Shown: one piece after another, positions 17,734-25,702 of the stretch
Position numbering within the stretch: position 1 is the first letter of the stretch
How the letters are laid out: the number at the start of each line of letters is the position of its first letter
Translations under genes and position numbers: made by a program
Assembly (NCBI RefSeq): GCF_014656055.1
Contig: NZ_BNBR01000001.1
Location: 496,001-560,000 of the forward strand
Direction: 5' to 3'
DNA length: 64,000 nucleotides
Source of the DNA: Streptomyces griseosporeus
Lineage (GTDB): Bacteria > Actinomycetota > Actinomycetes > Streptomycetales > Streptomycetaceae
Notes under the pieces: generated by a model
What the model saw: the letters and a program-made list of their open reading frames with translations, nothing else
What the model was told of the DNA's origin: nothing
Databases searched by the model: none

Positions 17734-19332
17734 TCAGTCGGCGGGGAGCAGGACGCCGGGGTTGAGCAGCCCGGCCGGGTCCAGGCGGCGCTTGACCGCG
17801 TGCAGGGCGGCGACGCCGAGGTCCCCGGCCTCGCGCAGGTACCAGTCGCGGTGGTCGGTGCCCACGCCGTGATGGTGGCTGATGGTGCCGCCGGCGGCCA
17901 GGATCGCCTCGTTGGCGGCGTGCTTGGCGCGCGTCCAGTGGGCGAGGGGGTCCTCGCCCTGGGCGGAGACGACGGTGAAGTACAGCGAGGCGCCGTTCTC
18001 GTAGACGTGGGAGATGTGGCACATCACCAGGGGCGGGGTGCCGGCCTCGGTGAGGGTGCCGGTCAGCGCGTCGCGCACGGCGGCGTACAGCCCGGGCACG
18101 CGGGACCAGAAGGTCGCGGTCTCCAGGGTCTCGGCGAACGCGCCGGCGTCCAGCAGGGAGTCACGCAGGTACGGCGCCGAGTACCGTCCTTCGGCCCAGC
18201 GCTGTCCGGGTGCGTCGCCGAGCGGGGTGCCGCCGCTCGCGGCCAGCACGGCGGCCGCCTGCTCGCGGCGCAGCGCGGTGTCCTCCTCGGTGCCCTCGAA
18301 GCCGACGACGGCCAGGCAGCCGGCGTCCTGCCCGCCGTCGAGGGCGGAGCCGATGGCGTCGGGCTGGGCGAGGCCGATCAGGGTCTCGGTCTCGTCGGAC
18401 AGGCGCAGCACGGTGGGCCGGGGGCCGTCCTGGGCGATGCGGCGCAGGGCGGCGGCGCCCGTGTCGAAGTCGGCGAAGCGCCAGCCCTCGTAGCGGCGGG
18501 CCTGCGGGCGGGGGCGGATGCGGACGGTCACGGAGGTGATGACGCCGAAGGCGCCCTCGGAGCCGAGGACGAGCTGGCGCAGGTCGGGTCCGGCCGCCGA
18601 GCGCGGGGCGCGTCCGGTGTCGAGGGTGCCCTCGGGGGTGGCGAGGGTGAGGCCGAGGACCATCTCGTCGAAGCGGCCGTAGCCCGCCGAGGCCTGTCCG
18701 CTGGAGCGGGTGGCGGCGAAGCCGCCGAGGGTGGCCCACTCGTAGGACTGCGGGAAGTGGCCGAGGGTGAAGCCGTGCCCGGCGAGGAGTTCCTCGGCCT
18801 CGGGGGCGCGCAGGCCCGGTTGCAGGGTGGCGGTGCGGGAGACCGGGTCGAGGTCGAGGAGCCGGTTCATGCGGCGCAGGTCGAGCGCGACGAAGGGCCG
18901 CTTGCCGGCCGGGGCGAGGCCGCCGACGACGGAGGTGCCGCCGCCGAACGGGACGAGGGCGAGGCCGTGGTCGGCGCAGGCGCGCAGGACGGCGAGGACG
19001 TCGTCGTGGTCCGCGGGCAGGACGACGGCCTCGGGGAGGTCGTCGACGTCGCCGTGGCGGATGCGCAGCAGGTCGGGGGTGGACTTGCCGCGGGTGTGCC
19101 GGACGCGGGTCTCGGCGTCGGTGCGGACGTGTTCCGTGCCGTGGACGGCGGTGGCCAGGGCCTGGTGGGCAGCGGCGTCGAGCCGGGGCTCGGGGACCGG
19201 CAGCTGCTCCAGGGCGAGCGGGGCGGTGGTGCGCGGGGTGACGCCGAGCCAGTCGCGCAGCAGTCCGGTCACCGTCTCGGGCAGCGGGGCGGCCTTGGCG
19301 GGGTCGCCCCAGCCGTTCCACAGCATGTCCAT
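17734..19332 (-). CDS. FAD-binding oxidase, alkyl-DHAP-synthase-like
   Basis: A 532-residue flavoprotein of the vanillyl-alcohol-oxidase fold. FAD-binding half: VVLPADHDDVLAVL near 120, FGGGTSVVGGL near 145, and GSEGAFGVITSVTVRIRP near 265. C-terminal half: GRYSAPYLRDSLLDAG, a Tyr-containing HVYENGASLYF and the triple-histidine motif SHHHGVG that marks alkyldihydroxyacetonephosphate synthases; that reaction swaps the acyl chain of acyl-DHAP for a fatty alcohol to form an ether bond. A lactate or glycolate oxidase role is less likely because of the HHH motif. It is divergent from a TetR gene across 82 bases and cotranscribed with the lipid kinase. Confidence 0.85.
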   Translation of the reverse strand: MDMLWNGWGDPAKAAPLPETVTGLLRDWLGVTPRTTAPLALEQLPVPEPRLDAAAHQALATAVHGTEHVRTDAETRVRHTRGKSTPDLLRIRHGDVDDLPEAVVLPADHDDVLAVLRACADHGLALVPFGGGTSVVGGLAPAGKRPFVALDLRRMNRLLDLDPVSRTATLQPGLRAPEAEELLAGHGFTLGHFPQSYEWATLGGFAATRSSGQASAGYGRFDEMVLGLTLATPEGTLDTGRAPRSAAGPDLRQLVLGSEGAFGVITSVTVRIRPRPQARRYEGWRFADFDTGAAALRRIAQDGPRPTVLRLSDETETLIGLAQPDAIGSALDGGQDAGCLAVVGFEGTEEDTALRREQAAAVLAASGGTPLGDAPGQRWAEGRYSAPYLRDSLLDAGAFAETLETATFWSRVPGLYAAVRDALTGTLTEAGTPPLVMCHISHVYENGASLYFTVVSAQGEDPLAHWTRAKHAANEAILAAGGTISHHHGVGTDHRDWYLREAGDLGVAALHAVKRRLDPAGLLNPGVLLPAD

Positions 19333-19399
19333 GGTCGTCGTCCTCACGGGTCGGTCCGAGGGTTTCCGTCCTGCGCGGCGTGTCCGCTCCGGCAGGGGC

Positions 19400-19412
19400 G
19401 TTACACTGTGAC
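19400..19412. promoter_or_regulatory. Candidate TetR operator in divergent promoter region
   Basis: GTTACACTGTGAC is a 13-bp near-palindrome (GTTACA against TGTGAC) between the divergent flavoenzyme and TetR genes. TACACT at 19402-19407 is a -10-like hexamer 7 bases before the TetR ATG. Repressor binding would cover both promoters. Confidence 0.45.
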
Positions 19413-19414
19413 AC

Positions 19415-20062
19415 ATGACGCCTATTCGTCACAAGGACGCGGACAGCGGCGAGGACCAGGGCCCCGAGGGCGGGCCGGAGAAGGGCACGGCGAACGACCG
19501 GGTGCTAGACGCGGTGCGCGACTGCGTGCTCGCGGTCGGCGTGCGCCGCACGACCATGACCGACGTGGCCCGGCGCGCGGGCGTCTCCCGGATGACGCTG
19601 TACCGGCGCTGGCCCGATGTGCGGTCCCTGGTCGGCGATCTGATGACCCGTGAGTGGATCGCGGTCGCCACCGGGGCGATGCCCGCGCGCCGGCCGGATC
19701 TCGACGCCCGGACCCTGATCGTCGACGGGCTGGTGGCGGGCGTGGAGGCCTTCCGCGCCCATCCCCTCTTCCGGAAGATCGTCGACGTCGATCCCGAGCT
19801 GCTGCTGCCGTACGTCCTGGACCGCCGCGGGGCGAGCCAGGAGGCCCTGCTCGGGCTGCTGGCCGAGGCCATCGAGGCCGGCCACGCCGACGGGTCGGTG
19901 CGCGCCGGGCACACCGCCCGGCAGGCCCGCGCCCTGCTGCTGGTCGTGCAGTCCTTCACCCTGTCCCTGCGGACCATGACCGACGAGGACGACGCCGAGC
20001 TGACCGGCGCGGCCTTCCTCGGCGAGCTGCGGTCCCTTCTCGAGAGGACCCTCGCCCCATGA
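19415..20062 (+). CDS. TetR/AcrR family transcriptional regulator
   Basis: A 215-residue protein. Residues 27-75 are a TetR helix-turn-helix: NDRVLDAVRDCVLAVGVRRTTMTDVARRAGVSRMTLYRRWPDVRSL. The remainder is the helical ligand-binding and dimer domain. No ribosome binding site lies close to the ATG, and a -10-like TACACT ends 7 bases upstream, so the mRNA may be leaderless. The gene is divergent from the flavoenzyme-lipid kinase operon and overlaps glpD by four bases (ATGA), so it probably represses both directions in response to a lipid or glycerol-phosphate-derived ligand. Confidence 0.92.
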   Translation: MTPIRHKDADSGEDQGPEGGPEKGTANDRVLDAVRDCVLAVGVRRTTMTDVARRAGVSRMTLYRRWPDVRSLVGDLMTREWIAVATGAMPARRPDLDARTLIVDGLVAGVEAFRAHPLFRKIVDVDPELLLPYVLDRRGASQEALLGLLAEAIEAGHADGSVRAGHTARQARALLLVVQSFTLSLRTMTDEDDAELTGAAFLGELRSLLERTLAP

Positions 20063-21642
20063 GCCCCCACTCCCCCGAGGCGGTGCCGGGATCCTCGCTG
20101 TCCGCGGCGCGCCGCACCCGCGAACTGGCCGACACGGTCGGCGGCCCGCCCGTGGACGTGCTGGTCGTCGGCCTGGGCGCGACGGGCGCCGGGGCCGCGC
20201 TGGACGCGGCGGCCCGCGGGATGACGGTCGCCGCGATCGACGCGCACGACCTCGCCTTCGGCACCTCCCGCTGGAGCTCCAAGCTGATCCACGGCGGCCT
20301 GCGCTACCTCGCCTCGGGGCAGCTCGACGTGGCCCATGAGAGCGCCGTCGAGCGGGGTGTGCTGATGGAGCGCACGGCACCCCATCTGGTGCACGCGCAG
20401 CCGTTCGTGCTGCCGCTGACCCCGCTGGTCTCCCGTCCGCAGGCGGCGCTGGCCTGGGCGGGGTTCCGGGCCGGTGACACGCTGCGGCTGGCGGCCCGTA
20501 CGGCCCGGGCGACGCTGCCCGCGCCGCGCCGGCTGTCCGCCGTGGAGACCCGGCACCTGGCCCCTGCGCTGCGCGCGCAGGGGGTGCGCGGCGGGCTGCT
20601 GTCCTGGGACGGCCGGCTCAGCGACGACGCCCGCCTGGTGACCGCGCTCGCCCGGACCGCCGCCGCGCGCGGCGCGCGGATCCTGACCCGGGTGCGCGCC
20701 CTGGAGCTGACCGGCACCGGTGCGCGCGTGCGGGACGAACTGACCGGCGAGGAGGGCGAGATCCGCGCCCGCGCGGTCGTCAACGCCACCGGCGTGTGGG
20801 CGGGCGCCCTGGTCGACGGCATCCGCATCCGCCCCTCGCGCGGCACCCACCTGGTGCTGCGCGCCGACCGCCTCGGCCCGCTGCCCGCGGGGCTGCACAT
20901 CCCGATCCCGGGCGAGACCAACCGGTTCGTGCTGGTCCTGCCGCAGGGCGACGGCCGGGTGTACGTCGGCCTGACCGACGAACCCGTTGACGGTCCCGTC
21001 CCCGACGTCCCGGAGGTGCCGGAGACGGACATCGGCTTCCTGCTGGACGTGCTCGGCTCGGTGCTGGACGAGCCGGTGGGCCGCGGGGACGTCGTCGGGG
21101 CGTTCGCTGGCCTGCGCCCGCTGCTGGACACGGCTCCGGACGGACCGGCCGGCGCGCCGCCGCGGACATCCGACATCTCACGCCGACACGCCGTGCTGAC
21201 CTCGGCGGACGGGGTCGTCACCGTGGTCGGCGGCAAGCTGACGACGTACCGGCGCATGGCCGAGGACGCCGTCGACGCCGCGGTGGCCGCCCGCTCCCTC
21301 ACCGCCGGCCCCTCCCCCACGGCGCGGCTGCCGCTGGTGGGCGCCGCCTCGCCGCGCACGCTCGGCGCGCTGCGGGCACCGCGCCGGCTGGTCCGCCGCT
21401 ACGGCACCGAGGCGGCCGCCGTCCACGCGCTCGCCCTGCGGGACCCCGCGCTCGCCGCCCCCTTGCTGGCGGGCCACCCCGCCACGGGCGCCGAGGTGCT
21501 GTGGGCGCTGCGGCACGAGGGGGCACTCGACGCGTCCGACGTGCTCGACCGGCGGACGCGGATCGGCCTGGTGCCCGAGGACCGGGCCGCCGCGCTGGAC
21601 GCCGTACAGGCGCTGGTCGAAGGGGCGCGGGTCACGCGTTAG
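20059..21642 (+). CDS. glpD: Glycerol-3-phosphate dehydrogenase (FAD-dependent)
   Basis: A 527-residue flavoenzyme. The FAD Rossmann motif VDVLVVGLGATGAGAALDAAARG begins near residue 33, then come the GlpD signature GTSRWSSKLIHGGLRYL near 74, ARAVVNATGVWAG near 235, a substrate-loop region RIRPSRGTHLVL and GGKLTTYRRMAEDAVD near 395. It oxidises glycerol 3-phosphate to dihydroxyacetone phosphate at the membrane and passes electrons to quinone. Its ATG overlaps the TetR stop. Since DHAP is the precursor of acyl-DHAP, the enzyme fits the alkyl-DHAP-synthase-like neighbour. A strong terminator follows. Confidence 0.95.
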   Translation: MSPHSPEAVPGSSLSAARRTRELADTVGGPPVDVLVVGLGATGAGAALDAAARGMTVAAIDAHDLAFGTSRWSSKLIHGGLRYLASGQLDVAHESAVERGVLMERTAPHLVHAQPFVLPLTPLVSRPQAALAWAGFRAGDTLRLAARTARATLPAPRRLSAVETRHLAPALRAQGVRGGLLSWDGRLSDDARLVTALARTAAARGARILTRVRALELTGTGARVRDELTGEEGEIRARAVVNATGVWAGALVDGIRIRPSRGTHLVLRADRLGPLPAGLHIPIPGETNRFVLVLPQGDGRVYVGLTDEPVDGPVPDVPEVPETDIGFLLDVLGSVLDEPVGRGDVVGAFAGLRPLLDTAPDGPAGAPPRTSDISRRHAVLTSADGVVTVVGGKLTTYRRMAEDAVDAAVAARSLTAGPSPTARLPLVGAASPRTLGALRAPRRLVRRYGTEAAAVHALALRDPALAAPLLAGHPATGAEVLWALRHEGALDASDVLDRRTRIGLVPEDRAAALDAVQALVEGARVTR

Positions 21643-21651
21643 GGACCGTCG

Positions 21652-21681
21652 GAACCCGGCAGGGCGTGCCCTGCCGGGTTC
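21652..21681. terminator. Rho-independent-like terminator after glpD
   Basis: GAACCCGGCAGGGC at 21652-21665 pairs perfectly with GCCCTGCCGGGTTC at 21668-21681 around a minimal loop; a short T-rich stretch (TTCTGT) overlaps its end. Confidence 0.85.
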
Positions 21682-21738
21682 TGTCATGTCGGTACGCCCT
21701 CTGGCGCGGTGCGCGAAGCGTGCGCTATACCTCCCTCC

Positions 21739-21760
21739 GCGTGATTGTTTCTGCGTGATT
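21739..21760. promoter_or_regulatory. Direct repeat upstream of the secreted GH31 gene
   Basis: GCGTGATT occurs at 21739-21746 and again at 21753-21760, 14 bases apart, about 100 bases before the GH31 start. Spaced direct repeats of this kind could be an activator site, but no regulator is adjacent. Confidence 0.25.
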
Positions 21761-21850
21761 CGCGCCCCGAACACGCAGATTCCGTCACCGCGTTCGCGGC
21801 ACCGGGTCGGCTGGACCGGCCCTGCCGGCCGACTCTGCGAAGGGATCGCG

Positions 21851-24800
21851 ATGACCGCTCCACCCCGCAGACCCGGGGCCCGCCGCCGAAGAGGCGTGGT
21901 CCTGGCCGCCGTAGCCCTCTTCGCCGTGCTGGGCACCGCGGGTGCCGCCCCGCCCCCGGCGGAGGCGGCGGCCGCGGCGGACACCCCGACCGTCATCGGC
22001 GCCGTCACCGGCTTCTCCGCCTCGGGTGCCGGCTTCACGCTCACGGCGGGCCCCGCCAAGGCCCGCGTCGACTTCGTCTCCCCCGGCGCCTTCCGGCTCC
22101 GGGTGGCGCCCGACGGCACGTTCACCGACCCCGTCGGCGACGACATCGTGCTCCCGCAGGGCACACCGCCGGCCACCCGGTGGGCGGACCGCGGCGACCG
22201 CTACGAGCTGTCGACGAGTCAGCTGACCCTGCGCGCCTACAAGTCGCCCCTTCGCTTCGCCCTGTACCGGGCCGACGGCACCCGGCTGTGGGAGGAGGCC
22301 AAGGGCATCAGCTGGACCGGCACGGCCACCACCCAGACCCTCGCCCGCGGCGCGACCGAACAGTTCTACGGACTCGGCGAGCAGAACGGCAGCGGCAACA
22401 CCTCGCACCGCGGCAGGACCCTCCAGGTGGGCGTCGACTACAACTGGAACGAGGGCGGTCACCCCAACTCGGTGCCGTTCTACCTGTCGTCGGCGGGCTA
22501 CGGCGTCTACCGCAACACCTACGCCCCCGGCACGTACGCCTTCACCGACCCGGTCACCACCACCGAGCAGGAGAAACGGTTCGACGCGTACTACGTCGCC
22601 GGTTCCTCCGCCAAGGACGTCATCGGCGGGTACACGAAGCTGACCGGCCGGCCCATGCTGCCGCCGGTCTACGGCCTGGAGATCGGCGACTCCGACTGCT
22701 ACCTGCACAACGCCAACCGCGGTGAACGGCATACCCTGGACGCGCTCAAGGTGGCCGACGAGTACGTCGAGCACGACATGCCGCTCGGCTGGATGCTCGT
22801 CAACGACGGCTACGGCTGCGGGTACGAGGACCTCGCCGAGACCGCGCAGGGGCTCAACGCCCGCAAGATGCAGATGGGCCTGTGGACCGAGGACGGCCTG
22901 GACAAGCTCGCCGACCAGGTGCGGGCCGGGCAGCGGGTCGCGAAGCTGGACGTGGCCTGGGTGGGCGACGGCTACAAGTTCGCCCTGGACGGCTGCAAGG
23001 CCGCCTACCGGGGCATCGAGGACAACAGCGACGCCCGCGGCTTCACCTGGGCGCCGGAGAGCTGGGCCGGGGCGCAGCGCTGCGGGGTGCAGTGGAGCGG
23101 CGACCAGTCCGGCAGCTGGGACTACATCCGCTGGCAGATCCCGACGTACGCGGGCGCCACGATGTCGGGGCTCGCGTACACCACGGGTGACGTGGACGGC
23201 ATCTTCGGTGGCAGCCCCAAGACCTACGTGCGGGATCTGCAGTGGAAGGCGTTCCTGCCGGCGGTGATGACCATGGACGGCTGGGCCGCCAGCGACAAAC
23301 AGCCCTTCCGGTACGGGGAGCCGTACACGAGCATCAACCGCAAGTACCTGAAGCTGAAGGAAGCCCTGCTGCCGTACATGTACACGTACGCGGCGCAGGC
23401 GCACCGCACCGGCGTCGGGCCCGTCCGGCCGCTGGCGCTGGAGTACCCGGACGACCCGGTGGCCGCGACCGACGCGGCGAAGTACGAGTTTCTGAGCGGG
23501 GAGGACTTCCTGGTCGCGCCCGTCTACCGGGACACGGCCACCCGGGACGGCATCTACCTGCCGAAGGGCACCTGGGTCGACTACTGGTCAGGGCGGATCT
23601 ACCAGGGCCCCACCACGGTGAACGGCTACCAGGCCCCGCTGGACACCCTGCCGCTGTTCGTGCGGGCCGGGGCGGTCGTGCCGATGTGGCCCGGCATCAC
23701 CTCCTACCGGGACCGCACCGCCGACTCCCCGCTCGCCTGGGACGTCTACCCGCAGGGCCGCGGCTCCTTCACGCTGTACGAGGACGACGGCGTGACCCGG
23801 CAGCACCGCCAGGGCCGGTACGCCGAGCAGCCGGTGACCGTGGCGGCGCCGGCCGGCGGGGCGGGCGCGGTGCGCCTGGACGTCGGCGCGAGCACCGGCT
23901 CCTTCACGGGCAAGCAGACCGCGCGGCCGTACCGGTTCACCGTGCACACCGGGTCCGCGCCCGCGCGGGTGCTGCTGGACGGCCGTACCCTGGCCCGGCA
24001 CGCCTCGAAGGCGGCCTTCGACGCGGCGGCCGAGGGCTGGTGGTACGACCCGGCGGACCGGGCGGGCGTGGCGCAGGTCAAGACGCGGGCACTGAGCACG
24101 TCCCGCGCGTTCCGGGTCGATCTGGAGGGCGCGAGCGCCGTGGGCGGGAAGGTGCCCGGCGCGGCCGGCACACTCTCGGTGGCGCCCGAAGCGGAGATGA
24201 GCGCGGATGCCGGGGCGAAGGTGGCGGTGGACTTCACCGCCGGTGCGGCCGGTGCGGACGCCACGGAGATCGCGCTGGACGCGCCCGAGGCCTGGTCCGT
24301 CCCGGCCGCGCGGACGGCCGGCCGGGTGGAGCCGGGCCGGACGGCGCACACCGAGTTCACCGTGACCCCGCCGGAGGGCGCCGGGGCCGGGGAGGCGGTG
24401 CTCACCGCGACCGCCCGGTACCGCGCGGCGGGCGAGGAGAAGGTGACCACGCAGCGGTTCGCGGTCCGTACGATGCCGAGGCCGCCGTCGGCGGACAGCT
24501 GGGCGAGCGATCTGCCGTGGCTGAGCGCGTCCAACGGCTGGGGACCGGCCGAGCGCGACCGCAGCAACGGCGAGTCGGGCGCCGCCGACGGCCACCCGCT
24601 CACCCTGAACGGCACGACGTACGCCAAGGGCATCGGCGCCCACGCCGACTCCGCCATCGAGTTCTGGCTCGGCGGCCGGTGCTCGGCGTTCACCGCGACC
24701 GTCGGCGTGGACGACGAGATCGCCGGCTACGGCGGGGTGTCCTTCTCGGTGGTGGCGGACGGCCGCAGCCTGTGGTCCTCGCCGACCGTCACCGGGAAGT

Positions 24801-24931
24801 CTGACCCTGTGGCCGTGGACGTGCCGCTCGCCGGGGCGCGCCACGTCCACCTGGTGGTGAAGGACACGGACGGCACGAAGTCCGGCGACCACGCCGACTG
24901 GGCGCAGGCCCTGTTCCACTGCGGCGGCTGA
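21851..24931 (+). CDS. Secreted glycoside hydrolase family 31 protein with NPCBM domain
   Basis: A 1026-residue extracellular enzyme. Basic N-terminus PRRPGARRRRG, a hydrophobic core and PAEAAAA form the signal peptide. The N-terminal galactose-mutarotase-like part contains QFYGLGEQNG; the barrel has PVYGLEIGDSDCY, KLDVAW (nucleophile Asp by position) and WSGDQSGSW (acid/base Asp); a beta domain follows (FVRAGAVVPMWP, FTLYEDDGVT). After an alpha-galactosidase-like NEW3 segment comes a C-terminal NPCBM carbohydrate-binding domain (ASDLPWLSASNGWGP, YAKGIGAHADSAI). GH31 members cleave alpha-glucosides or alpha-xylosides; specificity is not certain. The ATG at 21851 follows GAAGGG. Confidence 0.92.
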   Translation: MTAPPRRPGARRRRGVVLAAVALFAVLGTAGAAPPPAEAAAAADTPTVIGAVTGFSASGAGFTLTAGPAKARVDFVSPGAFRLRVAPDGTFTDPVGDDIVLPQGTPPATRWADRGDRYELSTSQLTLRAYKSPLRFALYRADGTRLWEEAKGISWTGTATTQTLARGATEQFYGLGEQNGSGNTSHRGRTLQVGVDYNWNEGGHPNSVPFYLSSAGYGVYRNTYAPGTYAFTDPVTTTEQEKRFDAYYVAGSSAKDVIGGYTKLTGRPMLPPVYGLEIGDSDCYLHNANRGERHTLDALKVADEYVEHDMPLGWMLVNDGYGCGYEDLAETAQGLNARKMQMGLWTEDGLDKLADQVRAGQRVAKLDVAWVGDGYKFALDGCKAAYRGIEDNSDARGFTWAPESWAGAQRCGVQWSGDQSGSWDYIRWQIPTYAGATMSGLAYTTGDVDGIFGGSPKTYVRDLQWKAFLPAVMTMDGWAASDKQPFRYGEPYTSINRKYLKLKEALLPYMYTYAAQAHRTGVGPVRPLALEYPDDPVAATDAAKYEFLSGEDFLVAPVYRDTATRDGIYLPKGTWVDYWSGRIYQGPTTVNGYQAPLDTLPLFVRAGAVVPMWPGITSYRDRTADSPLAWDVYPQGRGSFTLYEDDGVTRQHRQGRYAEQPVTVAAPAGGAGAVRLDVGASTGSFTGKQTARPYRFTVHTGSAPARVLLDGRTLARHASKAAFDAAAEGWWYDPADRAGVAQVKTRALSTSRAFRVDLEGASAVGGKVPGAAGTLSVAPEAEMSADAGAKVAVDFTAGAAGADATEIALDAPEAWSVPAARTAGRVEPGRTAHTEFTVTPPEGAGAGEAVLTATARYRAAGEEKVTTQRFAVRTMPRPPSADSWASDLPWLSASNGWGPAERDRSNGESGAADGHPLTLNGTTYAKGIGAHADSAIEFWLGGRCSAFTATVGVDDEIAGYGGVSFSVVADGRSLWSSPTVTGKSDPVAVDVPLAGARHVHLVVKDTDGTKSGDHADWAQALFHCGG

Positions 24932-24937
24932 CCGCCC

Positions 24938-24971
24938 GCGAGACCCGTCCCTTCCCCGGGGCGGGTCTCGC
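24938..24971. terminator. Terminator between GH31 and NUDIX genes
   Basis: GCGAGACCCG at 24938-24947 pairs perfectly with GCGAGACCCG's complement CGGGTCTCGC at 24962-24971, loop of 14 bases. It lies between convergent genes and can act on both. Confidence 0.75.
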
Positions 24972-24998
24972 CGCGCGCCGCGGGCTATCCGCCGCGGG

Positions 24999-25604
24999 CT
25001 ATCCGGCGCGGGTGTGCGCGAGCTTGCGGGTGAAGCGGTGCAGGTGCGGGTCCAGGGTGTCCAGGGGTTCGGCGAGGATCTGCCGCGGGGTCGCCCAGCG
25101 GATCGCCGCGAACTCCTCCCGGTCGTAGGCGGTGACGCTGCCCGCCTCGGCCCGCAGGACGTACCAGAGCGACACGTCGGTGTGCGCGCCCTGCCCCCGG
25201 GTCCGGGTGACGGTCAGGAAGAGGGGCCGCCTGCCGGTGCGGGGCAGGGCCCGCGCCGGGATCCCCAGCTCCTCCCGGCACTCCCGCACGACCGTGGACC
25301 ACGGGTCCTCGCCCGGCTCCACATGCCCGCCGGGCGGCAGCCACAGGCCCGCCTTGCGGTGGTCGACCAGCAGCAGCTCACCGCGTTCGTCGTCCAGCAC
25401 CACGAAGTAGCTCACCAGGTGCACCGGGGGCACGTCGGGCGGAGCGAGCCGGTGCAGCCGCGCACCGCTGGTGATCCACTCGGTCGCGGTCCGCAGGTGC
25501 GTCCGCTCCAGGTCGTCCCAGGGGTCGATGCCCTCGACGAGCGTGAGCAACTCGCCGCGCAGGGACTCCTCCTGGGGGCCGGACAGGCCGTTGCGGGATG
25601 GCAT
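24999..25604 (-). CDS. NUDIX hydrolase
   Basis: A 201-residue protein. The NUDIX box starts near residue 92, GGHVEPGEDPWSTVVREC then REELGI, with the metal-binding REXXEE glutamates intact. A helical N-terminal 60 residues precede it. NUDIX enzymes hydrolyse nucleoside diphosphates linked to other groups; the substrate cannot be predicted. I chose the ATG at 25604 over an upstream in-frame start at 25679 because the extra residues have no homology-like character and run into the GAPDH promoter. The gene is divergent from GAPDH. Confidence 0.9.
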   Translation of the reverse strand: MPSRNGLSGPQEESLRGELLTLVEGIDPWDDLERTHLRTATEWITSGARLHRLAPPDVPPVHLVSYFVVLDDERGELLLVDHRKAGLWLPPGGHVEPGEDPWSTVVRECREELGIPARALPRTGRRPLFLTVTRTRGQGAHTDVSLWYVLRAEAGSVTAYDREEFAAIRWATPRQILAEPLDTLDPHLHRFTRKLAHTRAG

Positions 25605-25702
25605 GCGCGCATCCTGGCACGCCCCCGCCTCCGCTGTAACCGGGGTGGAGCCGAGGGGCCGGAGGCGAGGGTTTATCATATGAGCGCCGTCTAGCTCGAA
25701 AG

